Numbered from the stretch's first letter, positions 1-9,990 are shown. The stretch: DNA of 64,000 nt from Epithemia pelagica (GCA_946965045.2 OX337230.1:186001-250000), one strand, 5' to 3'. The notes: generated by a model from the letters alone, not told the origin. Made by a program: numbers and translations.

Positions 1-414
1 TTCTACACATATTTTAACTAGCGACGGAAACCATTCCAACGACGTTGTCATCATCATTTGTAAGCTCCTCACATGACTATCACAAGAAACCACCTCTTCG
101 AAGGGGGCGCGCTCGGGTTGGCCCATTGCCGCGTGCAGAGATGCCCCCATCAATCTTCCAAATTGTTTATGTGAATAAAAGGGAACCCGAAAGATTGTCC
201 TTTTCTCCAACAGATAGAGAGAATAAAAAAGATTGTAGATATTGTGCGTGTTGGAAACAAACATGCACTACACAATCATCCAGCCAAAGCAAGTTCTCTT
301 GAACTTGTTTCGATCTACCAAAGCATAGAAAATAGAAACGAGCTCTCTTGTTTTTGCTCCAACAAACAAACATTGACAACAACACCAAACGAGCAGACAC
401 AAGACAATTACACA
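1..414. other. 5' flank of the LURP-one-like gene
   Basis: No supported gene. Short overlapping frames on both strands have no recognisable domain. The last 150 bases are A-rich and lead into the ATG at 415, so they probably include the 5' UTR. Confidence 0.5.
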
Positions 415-1364
415 ATGGGAAATGGTATGGTCAAGGATTTTCGTCAGTTGCCCTTGGGCCATGGCAGTTTGGATCCCCAACTGCAATGCTTGGGCAAAAA
501 CAGCAGCACGATACTGGATCGTCCCATGACCATTTTGGTACGACGCGACGAACAACGCAACTCCATCATTTACTTTGAAGAATCCACCATGACACCCTTG
601 TTGATTACAACACTCAAAAAGAGCAAGAAGACGAACAACAAGAACAAGCAGGATTCTTCTTCTTTTGGTGCGTATCAAGTCACCAAGGACGCCAAGGGTC
701 GTCCCCTCTTTTTGACCCTCTCCGCGACAAGCAGTAGTCAACACCAGCAGCAACCCGGCCGACACAAGCACCTCATTTTCCGAGCGCCGTCCGACTTGCA
801 GCAACATTCTTCGGCTGCTTCTTCCAACAGGTCCTTGTCGTCGTCATCCGCATCATCGCTCTCTCAATCGTGGACCAGCATGGAAGGCGATTCCCAACAT
901 TCCAACTCCTCAATTGGGTCCCTTCAATCGGCTTCCTCCCGATTGGCCCAATACTATCAAGTAGCGGGCGGTCTCCTGGATGCATCTAGCAGTCATGGCA
1001 GCACTTGTAGTACGTCTCGTTCGTCCCGTGACGCTGCCTCGGTGGCTTGTGCCGCCCTTTGGATGTGGAACGGACCGTGGGTTCCATGACACGAGCCTTT
1101 TGACAAGTCGTCGTCTGGACGGGCAAGGGGCCACAAGTGCGGAGCTTGTACAAGGCGGTGCAAATTCCGCAAGTGACATATGGTGCCGTGGTCTTGCAAG
1201 AATCCTCCTCCTCCGGCAACAATACTACCAATGGCAGTACTATGGTGGTGGTGGCCAAAACCATGCTCGATGAACAACGCATGCAACCCATGATTCAAGT
1301 CGCCGCGGGAACCGATTTGGCTGCCATTGTCACCGTGGCCTCGGCCGTATGGGGAGAATGGTAA
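415..1364 (+). CDS. LURP-one-related (tubby-like fold) protein, one intron
   Basis: I read this as join(415..1009,1108..1364), 283 aa. The 98-bp intron has a GTACGT donor at 1010 and an AAG acceptor at 1107. Splicing restores the frame and removes an in-frame TGA at 1101, so the gene is not broken. The N-terminal half has the pattern of LURP-one/tubby C-terminal-like proteins: a short strand with DAKGRPLF, then HLIFRAPS. A Ser-rich linker follows. The C-terminus (TYGAVVLQ, then MQPMIQVAAGTDLAAIVTVA) resembles the closing strand and buried helix of the fold. The family includes phospholipid scramblase-like and plant defence-linked proteins; the role here is unknown. The start at 415 is the first ATG in a good context, although the frame is open from 244. 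The family call is moderate; the gene structure is more certain. Confidence 0.62.
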
Positions 1365-2082
1365 AACTGGATGATTCTCTCCCTCTTCCTTGATCTCTCT
1401 CCTCGATTCCACCATTCTCTTTTTTTTTGCAATGCTACGTCTCTCCGGGTCTACCTTTTTTGCATTTCATTCTTCTGTTTTTCGAAACCAATGCTCCAAT
1501 CCATTGGTGCTTTTCCTATTCCTTTTTTTGCCATCCACTTGGGTACTTTTGATCCTTCACACACTTCTCTTGTTGCTACTGCCAACAAGACCCTCCCCAA
1601 TTTTCACATTCTTCAATTTTTCCTCGCAACTTTTTTAACAATTTACTATTTCTTTGTCCATGACTCCATGTTTTCTGCTCGCTCTTTACCGAGTTCTAGA
1701 TTGCCGTGCAACGTGTTGTCTGCCCAACTAGGTAGGAGTACCTAAGAGTGCTACTCCTAGTTAACCCATGCTTGGTGGGACATAGCATCGGTAGTATCGA
1801 TGAAGTCCGTGGGGGCGTAGAAGTCCGTCCGCCGCATGGCATGCAGAGGGCTATAGTATTATCTGTCCCCCAAGATCGAAACACTGCTCAGCTGAATAAA
1901 ACAATTGCCCTCACAAAGATTTTCACGTGAAATAAGAAGTAAGTGGACTTGAAAGGTGAAATGATAGTCGCCCCTGTCGGATGCGTACATGTCTTGCCCC
2001 ATCATCGAGCAAAGACAAGAACGTAAAATCGTTCTCATAAAACGAAACAGTCACAATATCGAAACGAACTAAACACACAACC
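1365..2082. other. Intergenic, pyrimidine-rich then promoter of paralog A
   Basis: No supported gene. 1380-1690 is strongly T/C-rich. 1728-1759 holds the recurring octamers CTAGGTAG, TAGGAGTA and TACTCCTA. 1867-1965 (CCCCCAAG ... CAGCTG ... TTGCCCTCACAAAGATTT ... GGTGAAATGAT) is the upstream region of the following gene and is repeated at 3246-3352 plus 10013-10020. Confidence 0.55.
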
Positions 2083-2412
2083 ATGTCCGGATCGACACAA
2101 ACAACGATGAGTAAGAATACCCAAAAGAAGACCACCAAGGATAACAAGACGCACGTGGACACCCGAACATGGCCACAAAAGAGTACCATTGATGGAGCTG
2201 GACATGTTGTCACAGATTCAGTGGACGCCATGAGTAACGGATTTATTCGTGCAGTCAAGGGCAAGGAAGCGGCCAAGGCAGACCGAGAACGAACCCAGGC
2301 ACTCAAACAGGGACGCAAGGAATGGCAAGCACAACAACCAAGATTCAAGGGATCGGTAGCAAAGCGTATTGCCGCCAAGAAAGAAAAAGAGGCGGCGGCA
2401 GGAGCAGCGTAA
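2083..2412 (+). CDS. Small basic hypothetical protein, tandem paralog A
   Basis: 109 aa, Lys/Gln/Ala-rich, with no signal peptide or membrane segment. The N-terminal 30 residues are Thr/Lys-rich and the rest is predicted helical and highly charged. Residues from about 34 onward (WPQKSTIDGAGHVVTDSVDA and beyond) are nearly identical to the protein at 10129-10470, while the N-termini differ. I do not recognise a family. The 5' flank is also duplicated, so the two loci are a tandem gene duplication. Copy A keeps the unoccupied version of the site where the hAT element entered copy B. The long antisense frame over this gene is a shadow. The gene call rests on conservation of the frame between the two copies. 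Confidence 0.72.
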   Translation: MSGSTQTTMSKNTQKKTTKDNKTHVDTRTWPQKSTIDGAGHVVTDSVDAMSNGFIRAVKGKEAAKADRERTQALKQGRKEWQAQQPRFKGSVAKRIAAKKEKEAAAGAA

Positions 2413-3344
2413 TGGCACCTATGCGATATCAAAGGACCAATAGACATGGACAAATAGACATTCTTCTACTACACACTTTAGAACTGCAATAACAACGCTG
2501 CACCTATGATGATACAATTGATTCTATGGTCTACATTTGTCATTAGGAATAATCTATGGTCGCTAGGCTGCTTTTTCCCACACAATGTTAACCCAATTAC
2601 TATTGTCCTGCAGTGAACGTTTGACGGCGGAGCTATGGCTTTTGCATAGTCACTCTATTGATCCGGACAAACCATAAACCTCTAGTAGTAGCTTCCTATA
2701 TCGTCTTTGGTGAACAGTCAAATGTTTCAAGTGTATTGGTAGGGAATAAAATGATGCATATAGGTGCCTTTTTAGGATTACTGCTATCTCTATTTTACTC
2801 CTAGGCGAATAGCTGTTTCGTTTCCACGTAATGGACTGTGAATAGTTCTTGACAATGGCTGACTTGGTCCACCCTACACCTATCCTTGCCTTTTAGCTTC
2901 GTTTCGTTGTGTCATTTTCGTGCTGGATCGTTTTGCTATCGGGTTCGGCATCCGTTGTGGCGTTGCGTCGTTCTCTTCTGCGACGAACACGACGGACGAT
3001 AAGGGGGATCGGGATCATGCTGATTTGTCTTGAAGGACGTACGTGCAAGTCTTGGTGTCTTGAGTTGATGGGGATCTAGTGTTCAAAAGATTTTTTGGAC
3101 TGGACTGGATTAGTTTTATGCGACAGCCGTATTGGATAAAGTCATGCTATGTTGCTCCTAAATCGCTTTTGTATCGTAGCCTGGTCACGATGCGTTTTTC
3201 AATAAATTGCGGGTCTCAAGTGAATTTGTAAAGGGCTTTAATAGATCCCCCAAGAGATACCCCAAGTCTTCTCAGCTGGAAATCACAACTGCCCTCACAA
3301 AGATTTGTCACAAAGATTTCTTGTCAAAACAATCTTGAGCCGAC
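2413..3344. other. Intergenic between the tandem paralog and the hAT element
   Basis: No supported gene. TACTCCTA occurs at 2796. 3246-3344 is the duplicated promoter-proximal block of the paralog pair, cut off by the hAT insertion at 3353. Nothing else recognised. Confidence 0.5.
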
Positions 3345-3352
3345 TTCACAGG
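3345..3352. repeat. hAT target-site duplication, left copy
   Basis: TTCACAGG directly before the left terminal repeat. The same 8 bases follow the right terminal repeat at 10005-10012. An 8-bp TSD is diagnostic of hAT transposition. Confidence 0.95.
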
Positions 3353-3366
3353 CAGGGTTGTGAAGT
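3353..3366 (+). repeat. hAT left terminal inverted repeat
   Basis: CAGGGTTGTGAAGT, exact reverse complement of 9991-10004. CAGGG is a common hAT terminus. Confidence 0.95.
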
Positions 3367-3700
3367 AACTATATATGACATAGTGAATGGACTTAGCTAC
3401 TTTCAAGTACTATTTAAATTTATAGACGACTTTACTTAGTGATTAGCAAGTCACTGTAACAATTCCAGTGAATTTACTTAATGACTATTAAGTCTACTAC
3501 CCATTGCTATAGAATTTACTTAGAATTAATTCGTCAAGTCAATTCCCCCTGTCTCCCTCATGCGACTTAATAACATTACAGGCATGATGGAATTTGACTT
3601 TGACTTTAATGCCAAATTCTTCATAATTCCCTGTTAATTCTCTGACTTAAACCGTTTAAGTCAAAGTGACTTAAGTCACATAATGCAAGACACAACTGTG
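3367..3700. repeat. Left subterminal GACTTA/TAAGTC array
   Basis: AT-rich, with many GACTT(A), TAAGTC and TTTACTTA motifs in both orientations, densest at 3645-3680 where GACTTAA, TTAAGTC and GACTTAAGTC are packed together. Such arrays bind transposase in other hAT elements (Ac, Hermes); binding here is inferred. Confidence 0.7.
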
Positions 3701-3772
3701 CACTAATGGTTAAGGAATCGCTGTGCTTCTGCACTCTGCACTCTGTACTGTGTCTGCGCCAACTCTTCTGCA

Positions 3773-3804
3773 CTCTGCACCTCTGCACCTCTGCACCTCT
3801 GCAC
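3773..3804 (+). repeat. 8-bp tandem repeat CTCTGCAC x4
   Basis: Four exact head-to-tail units, preceded by further TGCACTCTGCAC variants from 3728. The repeat sits just upstream of the preferred glycosylase start and encodes an implausible Cys/Leu-rich stretch, which argues that it is 5' UTR. Confidence 0.85.
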
Positions 3805-3819
3805 CTGTGCAAATTTGCA

Positions 3820-5595
3820 ATGTACAGAATGGCTTGTGTAAGCACGAACAAGAACAACATTGTATTCGAATCTCGATGTCGAGTTCGATACATAATTCAC
3901 TGTCCCTATACTCTAATCAGATTCCTAGAAGAGGAACTTGAAGGGCATCCTTCATCTGTATCTGAACCCGAGGAAATGGTTGACGAAGACAACGTCTTAG
4001 TGGATGCTATTTCCGATATACTTCTAAGATGGCTAATGCGTTCGAACAAGACAATTACAATCAAGCAAGTGAATACTTTCATGTCCAGGACACACATCTG
4101 CCAAGTCAACAGCATCCCTTCCAACGAGGTCATAAAACAATTTTCCCTCGGTATTCTCGAAGCCACAGCTTCAGACAGTTCTCCATATACCATCAACTAT
4201 GAAGTCCCAGAAGGAGCCAATCCATACATGGAGATATTTTGTTTGCCTACATTCCACCGACAAGACTGTTCGACCTTCCTTACCACACTCTGTGCCGAAT
4301 ATACCCTGGACCAAAGAGATACTTGCTCAATCTCACCACTCACCCACATAATGTCTTGGATGATTCGATCCGACACGCGATTCGTTGTGCAAACTCCAAT
4401 CACGGTTGGCCAGGAAGGTCCCCTATTCAGATTTGTTCCCGATACCATTTTCCCTTTCCTCGATTTGTTCGAAAAGGAAGTTCTGTCCATAATCCAAGAA
4501 CATGACAATCAAATCACTTCCCCTGGTGGGTCTCCGACCACCAAACCAAATAATTCATCCTCTCCATCCTCTTCCACAGGCAAAACCACAACGAATACAT
4601 CCTTGTTCCACCCATACTCTACCCGGAAACGAACGAAACTAATTTCACAACTGATTCAATCCGCCTCCCGATCCAAAATAAAAATTCAATACAACAAACT
4701 AGGTTATGATTCGACGGAGAAGCGCCACATGCCTGGTGAACCACCGAAACTACTACCCCTCCGAAATGTATATCTGGCTCCTATTCCACCATTGGCTCCA
4801 CAAATAAAGGAAAAACAACTCAATCTTCTTTCCGGTCTTCTTGATTTTCGGCAACACCTTCTCGATAAGAACATCATTTCCCCACGAGACAATTGGGAAC
4901 GATGGATGGACGATTATATCCACAACCAATCGAACTCTGACGACATATCCCAACAACCAGACCGAGCTTTCATGTGCCTGATCATCATCATCATGAGTTC
5001 GAGTACGTCAGATGCACAACTCAGCAAAATTATCCCACGCCTTTTCTCCATTGGCCTCACATCTGCAACGGCTTGTTATGACATCGCATCCCGTTATGGC
5101 ATGAATGCATTCTGTTCCATAATTTCTGATGCTGGTCGCTACTACAACAATGCCGAAAGAATAGTCAACTCAGCTGACTATTTCATACAGCGCCACGATG
5201 GGATCATTCCGTCCAATATTTGCGCTCGCCAATTTGAACAGCTGATTGGGATTGGCCACAAAACTGTCATGATTGTTCTATCTTCGGCGTTTTCCCGAGA
5301 TGAAGGAATACCCTGTGATATTCATGTTTTCCGATGGTGTTTTCATTTGGAATGGACCCATGGCTACAAAATGGAGAGCGACTCTTTAAGATGTTCGCAC
5401 CTTCTCACATCATGGATTCCACGAAACATATGGAAACAGATCAATCCCCTCTTTGGTTCCTTGGGCCAGCTCCTTCAATCCAATGAGACCCGACCCACTG
5501 TTTTATCAGCACTCGATTCCTATAACGACACACATTCCGGTAATAATTTGAAGACACTGATTCCTATGATGGCGAACATTTATCAAAGATCTTAG
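3820..5595 (+). CDS. Endonuclease III-like HhH-GPD DNA glycosylase carried by the hAT element
   Basis: 591 aa from the ATG at 3820; the frame is open from 3706 but that part is the CTCTGCAC repeat. The C-terminal half follows the Nth/MutY fold in order: MSSSTSDAQL (matching the Nth LSAQATD helix), GRYYNNAERI and RHDGIIP, the hairpin LIGIGHKTV, then CDIHVFRW. K481 of GHKT and D500 of CDIH correspond to E. coli Nth K120 and D138; their 19-residue spacing is close to the 18 of Nth. That implies a bifunctional glycosylase/AP lyase. The Cys-x6-Cys-x2-Cys-x5-Cys iron-sulfur loop of Nth and of plant ROS1/DME is absent; the matching region (FGSLGQLLQS) has no such cysteines. The N-terminal about 320 residues are not recognised and include a Ser/Thr/Pro linker. 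The gene lies wholly inside the element, convergent with the transposase. Substrate unknown. Confidence 0.85.
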   Translation: MYRMACVSTNKNNIVFESRCRVRYIIHCPYTLIRFLEEELEGHPSSVSEPEEMVDEDNVLVDAISDILLRWLMRSNKTITIKQVNTFMSRTHICQVNSIPSNEVIKQFSLGILEATASDSSPYTINYEVPEGANPYMEIFCLPTFHRQDCSTFLTTLCAEYTLDQRDTCSISPLTHIMSWMIRSDTRFVVQTPITVGQEGPLFRFVPDTIFPFLDLFEKEVLSIIQEHDNQITSPGGSPTTKPNNSSSPSSSTGKTTTNTSLFHPYSTRKRTKLISQLIQSASRSKIKIQYNKLGYDSTEKRHMPGEPPKLLPLRNVYLAPIPPLAPQIKEKQLNLLSGLLDFRQHLLDKNIISPRDNWERWMDDYIHNQSNSDDISQQPDRAFMCLIIIIMSSSTSDAQLSKIIPRLFSIGLTSATACYDIASRYGMNAFCSIISDAGRYYNNAERIVNSADYFIQRHDGIIPSNICARQFEQLIGIGHKTVMIVLSSAFSRDEGIPCDIHVFRWCFHLEWTHGYKMESDSLRCSHLLTSWIPRNIWKQINPLFGSLGQLLQSNETRPTVLSALDSYNDTHSGNNLKTLIPMMANIYQRS

Positions 5596-5672
5596 TAAAA
5601 CTTAACGGTTAATCATGCAAACATGCAACTTCATTGCCTCATCGTTAGTGAATCATAAATGGAATAAGTGTA

Positions 5673-8600
5673 TCACGGCGGTGATTTAAGTGTGGTGTTG
5701 GAGCGGGTACGTTTGCTCGATGGACTATGGGTTTTCTTGCTACTCGTATCCTTCCTTTTCCCATATTGTTTCTTGCTCGTGCTTGCATTTTGTTTTTCAC
5801 TTGCTTCAGGTGTTGAGAAATCAGCGGCAACAGCCAGAGGAGTCGTGATGACGGGAGCATCCTTGGAAGTTCCCTCCATGGGTAAGTTGGCGTCGTCCTT
5901 CAACAGACCAACAGCCGTAGGACTGATCGCAATGCCGGTAGATTCTACCTTTACTTCTTCCATTTGTTCCTTCAAGGCTTTCAACAATCCACAATCATCG
6001 TCATCTCCATCGTCTCCCTCATCCTGGTCTTTGTCTTCCTCGTCGATAGGAATTTGAACGACCACAATGTCGTCTGCTTCTTCTGGAGGAGCAAGATCAT
6101 CATCATTGTCTGTATCAGCGTAGAACTTCATCAATGTTGTTGTTTCTTCGGCTGTCGTGCTGTTGCCGGCTACTTCTGGATCGACCGGAACAGGTCTTGT
6201 CGTTGTCGTACTCTCCGCCACTGAGACCGAATCTTGCTTCTTCTTACCGAACTCTTGTAGTTCCATAGCGGCTTTCTGAATGGCCATTGCCATTCGTAAC
6301 TGTCGACCTTGCATCTGCCGCCCATGTTGGTCCAGGTCCACTGGTGTCGTCTTATTCTTCTCTTGAAACGGCAATTTCCCATCTGGTTCCGTGCTGGATA
6401 GCTGGTCTGTGGCCCCAGTGCTAATGTCTTGTGCTGGTGTAGTTTCCGCTGTTATATTGATCGGTTCACTTGATGTTCCGCTTCCTGTTCCACTACTTGT
6501 TCTTTGTCGCGACGGTGTTTCGGTAGTGCTTTTAGAAGCCACTGGTTGACTGGCTACTGCAACTGCAACACTTGCAGTGGCTTGGACTTGGCTGCTTGTG
6601 CCGTCTCCTTTTGTGCCACTCTCGTCTATCGCAGTCATGTCGATCACTTCCTTTTTCTCTGTTTCTTCTTTCTCTATTTCGGCTTCTCTCTGAAGAATCA
6701 ATTTGCGCAACGGCCTTGTCAACTTTTCCAAAGTTCGCATCTCGTTGTGTTTCTCATACATATTGCCCATTAATTTGTTCTGGTGATACCAAGTGCTTGC
6801 AGAGAACACTCGTTCTTGAAAGGCATTAGTCGGAGGTTTGGTAAGCCAAATGAGAGCTGAAGGGAGCATGAAAGGATATTCCGAACCATGAACCTTCCAC
6901 CATTTCATGACGTCGAAATATCGTGCTATGCCAAGGTAGTAGTTGTCACGGCAGTGTTCATTGAACTCGTCCCATTCCAAACGCCCCCATTTCTGAGATT
7001 CCGCCTTGAATTCATCTGTCGAATACTTCTTGATCACCACCTCCCATCTATGATCAATCATGAGGTCACACATTTTCTTGAAATCGGTCCAACATTCTTT
7101 GCATGCCTCGCGGAGGTCCGCAACAAGTTTTGCCTCTGCGCCAGCGTTACTGGCCTTGCCAGACAGTCCAAGCAAGTCCTGTTGTTTTTTCTCTCGTGCT
7201 TCTCTGATCTTGGCAAAGGCACTTGCCACCTTCGATTTTTTCTTAGGTTTCGCACTCGAGCTCGTAGTAGGTGTGGAGTCTGTTGTTCCCCCACTGTTGC
7301 CAGTCTGTTTTGCAAACACTGTACCAAGGCGCGAGACTCGTTTGTTCGAGAACTTGGCAACCATATCCTCCACAAACATCGTCTTAACACGGGAGATATC
7401 GTCGTCGTCATAGGCATCCAAATCTTTGAAGAGTCCTTCAAAAATATTGGCCAGGAGTGGGTTGCAGCACATGGCTTTCTCTGCATCTTCGTCTTTTTCT
7501 TCGAGAACGTACGTCTTGTACTCTTTGATAATCCGACGGATGAGTTTCCGACTAGTCGAATGCAAGTCCTCAAAGGCAATTGGGTCGCGTTGTTCGTCCA
7601 GGTCATCCATGTTCTTTGTGGCATCCCACTTCTTGATTGGGTTGTCCAAATTTTCTTTCATGGGCAAGCATTCGATGTCCTCAATTTCCATCAACTTGGC
7701 AACATGACGTGCACTGTACAACTCCAATAAGGACGCAGATGAAGAACCGGGAGCATCGACTTGGAGCGATAGAGACACTGCCTTTAGAGGGGATAGAATG
7801 GCTTCAAATTGGGAAAGAACTTCCCATACATCCGGATTGGGATAGCGGCGTTTGAAGCCTAGGTCTCCATTTATAGTACTGGCAGCGTATTCATCCATAA
7901 TCCATTTGTTGCGAAGGAGGCCAATGATGAGTAGGATGCATCCAGATACCCTTGTTTCATTGGGGAGTGGAATCATGATGACCACAGCTCCCATTTTGTT
8001 CGCGAAATCTTTGAAATTCTCCCATCGTTGTGGTGCTCGACTGCTCATGAGCCATGCAGCAAACTTCTTTGCAATACCATAGGCTTCAACAAATTCTGGA
8101 TTGGCGTCGATGATAATCTTGTTTCTGCTTCGTTGTACCAAGCCGGTGGCATGTTTGAGAATCAGTTCAGCCTTGTGCATGTCACACTTGCCTTTACTGC
8201 CACTGCCACTCCCATGACGTCGAATGCCGAGAATGTACTTGCCTGCGAGCACGGCTGATGCCGTGTTGTCGTTTACAGAGGCGCATAAGTCGCTCTGAGA
8301 AAATCCGACTTGATTTAGTAGAGCATGTGTCAACTTGGCGACATCGGCAGCCGAGTGACCTTGTATTTCAGCCAGGCCAATGGGAATTCTATAAACTTCA
8401 CAGTTTCTGGGATCTGTGAACATTATAGTGACACCCAGAATGTCGCCCCTGGGGCCGTTCCATATGTCGTGGCATAAGGTCCCAAAAGGTACGTTCTGCT
8501 TGCATAGCTTGTGATAAGCATTGCGAACCTTATTGCCAAGTTCTGACACGACGAAGAGGAACTCTTCATAAGAATTCAAGCGCATTTTGGTGATCTCCCT

Positions 8601-9371
8601 TCGACTCATATTTTCAGCCTTGGAATCTTTGAGCTGGAGGCCATGGGAGGTTGCGAATTGAAGTAGTGACCGAAATTCTGGCTTCTCTACTGTCGATGCT
8701 GGTAGGCAGCAATCATTCACGAACTCATATATGAGTCGTCGGAATTCCTTGCGAATACCTGATCGTGTTACGATTTGATTTGTTGCATATTCGCCAAGAG
8801 TAGCCTGTGTGTCCGGTTTCTCGTCGTCAAACGTCAAATCTTGGTGACATCCAGTTCGGTGCTGGGAGATATTGGAAGTTTTTCCAGAGCAACCGATGAT
8901 GGATTTGGCCAAGGTTGTATCCGGATCGTGGAAGCAAACAGGGCATATGATGCAGAACCGACAGACATCTTGGTACTTGGCTAGCTTCTTCGATACAACC
9001 GGTTTCTTCCTGCCTTGTTGAGAAGGTTTTTTCTTCGGCCATAATTTCTTGATTACAACATGTTCGTAGGATTCGAATAAGCTGGTGACTCCCTCGTACA
9101 TTGAGAAGTCTCGTTTCTCGTCAATGGATTCTTCGTGAAACTTGTCGAACTTTTCCCAATCGATGTGGATCCCCCATTTCCATAGAGGAGTAGGATTCTG
9201 AGTGAAAAATTCGGGAAGTGGGGAGGAAAGAATGGGAATGAGCTCCTTCTCCTGTTTGTATAGAGATTGGCGAGCCTTGATCTTGTTCGCCGTTGCAGTA
9301 TCCAATGGTGGATCATCAGTCGAGCTTTTCTTGCTCGATGTTCGGCTCAACGACTTCCTCTTTGGAGCCAT
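5673..9371 (-). CDS. hAT-family transposase with long C-terminal extension
   Basis: 1232 aa from the ATG at 9371 (MAPKRKS, basic start); the frame continues upstream to 9500 without need. A BED-like zinc finger lies at about residues 125-170: CPVC, then HRTGCH. The RNase H-like core shows LCHDIW (first Asp), then VNDNTASAV (second Asp) and KCDMHKAEL, the C-x2-H signature. The all-alpha insertion is followed near residues 820-885 by the hATC dimerisation motif: MKWWKVHGSEYP ... LTKPPTNAFQERVFS. Unlike typical hAT enzymes, which end here, about 340 further residues follow: Lys/Glu-rich, Thr/Ser/Pro-rich, an acidic run (DEEDKDQDEGDDGDDDD) and a basic Lys/Ser/Arg tail. No frameshift is seen. It would bind the TIR/subterminal repeats and cut and paste the element. 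Confidence 0.93.
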   Translation of the reverse strand: MAPKRKSLSRTSSKKSSTDDPPLDTATANKIKARQSLYKQEKELIPILSSPLPEFFTQNPTPLWKWGIHIDWEKFDKFHEESIDEKRDFSMYEGVTSLFESYEHVVIKKLWPKKKPSQQGRKKPVVSKKLAKYQDVCRFCIICPVCFHDPDTTLAKSIIGCSGKTSNISQHRTGCHQDLTFDDEKPDTQATLGEYATNQIVTRSGIRKEFRRLIYEFVNDCCLPASTVEKPEFRSLLQFATSHGLQLKDSKAENMSRREITKMRLNSYEEFLFVVSELGNKVRNAYHKLCKQNVPFGTLCHDIWNGPRGDILGVTIMFTDPRNCEVYRIPIGLAEIQGHSAADVAKLTHALLNQVGFSQSDLCASVNDNTASAVLAGKYILGIRRHGSGSGSKGKCDMHKAELILKHATGLVQRSRNKIIIDANPEFVEAYGIAKKFAAWLMSSRAPQRWENFKDFANKMGAVVIMIPLPNETRVSGCILLIIGLLRNKWIMDEYAASTINGDLGFKRRYPNPDVWEVLSQFEAILSPLKAVSLSLQVDAPGSSSASLLELYSARHVAKLMEIEDIECLPMKENLDNPIKKWDATKNMDDLDEQRDPIAFEDLHSTSRKLIRRIIKEYKTYVLEEKDEDAEKAMCCNPLLANIFEGLFKDLDAYDDDDISRVKTMFVEDMVAKFSNKRVSRLGTVFAKQTGNSGGTTDSTPTTSSSAKPKKKSKVASAFAKIREAREKKQQDLLGLSGKASNAGAEAKLVADLREACKECWTDFKKMCDLMIDHRWEVVIKKYSTDEFKAESQKWGRLEWDEFNEHCRDNYYLGIARYFDVMKWWKVHGSEYPFMLPSALIWLTKPPTNAFQERVFSASTWYHQNKLMGNMYEKHNEMRTLEKLTRPLRKLILQREAEIEKEETEKKEVIDMTAIDESGTKGDGTSSQVQATASVAVAVASQPVASKSTTETPSRQRTSSGTGSGTSSEPINITAETTPAQDISTGATDQLSSTEPDGKLPFQEKNKTTPVDLDQHGRQMQGRQLRMAMAIQKAAMELQEFGKKKQDSVSVAESTTTTRPVPVDPEVAGNSTTAEETTTLMKFYADTDNDDDLAPPEEADDIVVVQIPIDEEDKDQDEGDDGDDDDCGLLKALKEQMEEVKVESTGIAISPTAVGLLKDDANLPMEGTSKDAPVITTPLAVAADFSTPEASEKQNASTSKKQYGKRKDTSSKKTHSPSSKRTRSNTTLKSPP

Positions 9372-9642
9372 GGTTGGGCGCAAGAGGTGCAGGGTGCAAA
9401 GTGACAAAGGGGGGACGGTGGTGAAAGGATGCTGGCTGCTTGTCGTTCTAACTGTGAGGAGTGAGAAGTGACGACACGACGAAACAAGGCCAAGAGTCAA
9501 GGGTCATTCTGATAGGTGTTGGGGAAGAAGGTATGTGTAGGTCATCAGTTGATTGTTGTTTGTTTTGTCAGTTTCGAGGTGCTTTGTATGAAGAATACAC
9601 GGTACACGGTGATTATCGGTGTGTCTGTACTTTAGGAGAATG

Positions 9643-9990
9643 GAATAACTGACTTAGGGAGTTTTGGTAGAATGGAATAACTGACTTAGGGAGTTTGGGT
9701 AAATGACTTACTATAATGACTTCAAGTAGGGAACTTTGGGCCTAATGGAAGAAGACTTGGGAATGACAAGTCGTCTGGTCATAGTGAATGGGATTGACTT
9801 GGGGAATGAAAGTCATGTAAATAACGAAGGAGACTTGACTTGAACAGAGTAAGTACTCGTGGTATAGAGTATAGAATTGAATAAGGAATTGTCATTCCGT
9901 ATTCTACGGCATGACGAATGGAATGGGACTTGCAAAAAAGTGGCAAAATCAAGTCAAATTCGGTGTTGACTTTGGAATTAGTGACTTATG
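9643..9990. repeat. Right subterminal GACTTA array with 29-bp tandem repeat
   Basis: AATGGAATAACTGACTTAGGGAGTTTTGG-type units occur twice in tandem (about 9640-9700), followed by many GACTT and AAGTC motifs up to the right TIR. It mirrors the left end and is probably transposase-binding DNA. Confidence 0.7.

Noticed and set aside
1059-1103. In-frame TGA at 1101 as a possible selenocysteine codon or pseudogene mark
   Set aside because: A 98-bp GT-AG intron removes it and restores the frame; no need for recoding.
1923-2453. 176-codon antisense frame over paralog A, with a similar antisense frame over paralog B (10110-10436)
   Set aside because: It is the reverse of a conserved basic coding sequence; the sense frames have good starts and the same stop position in both copies.
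3706-3819. Upstream ATG at 3706 as glycosylase start
   Set aside because: The first 38 codons are the CTCTGCAC tandem repeat translated as Cys/Leu/His; the ATG at 3820 is preferred, though not proven.
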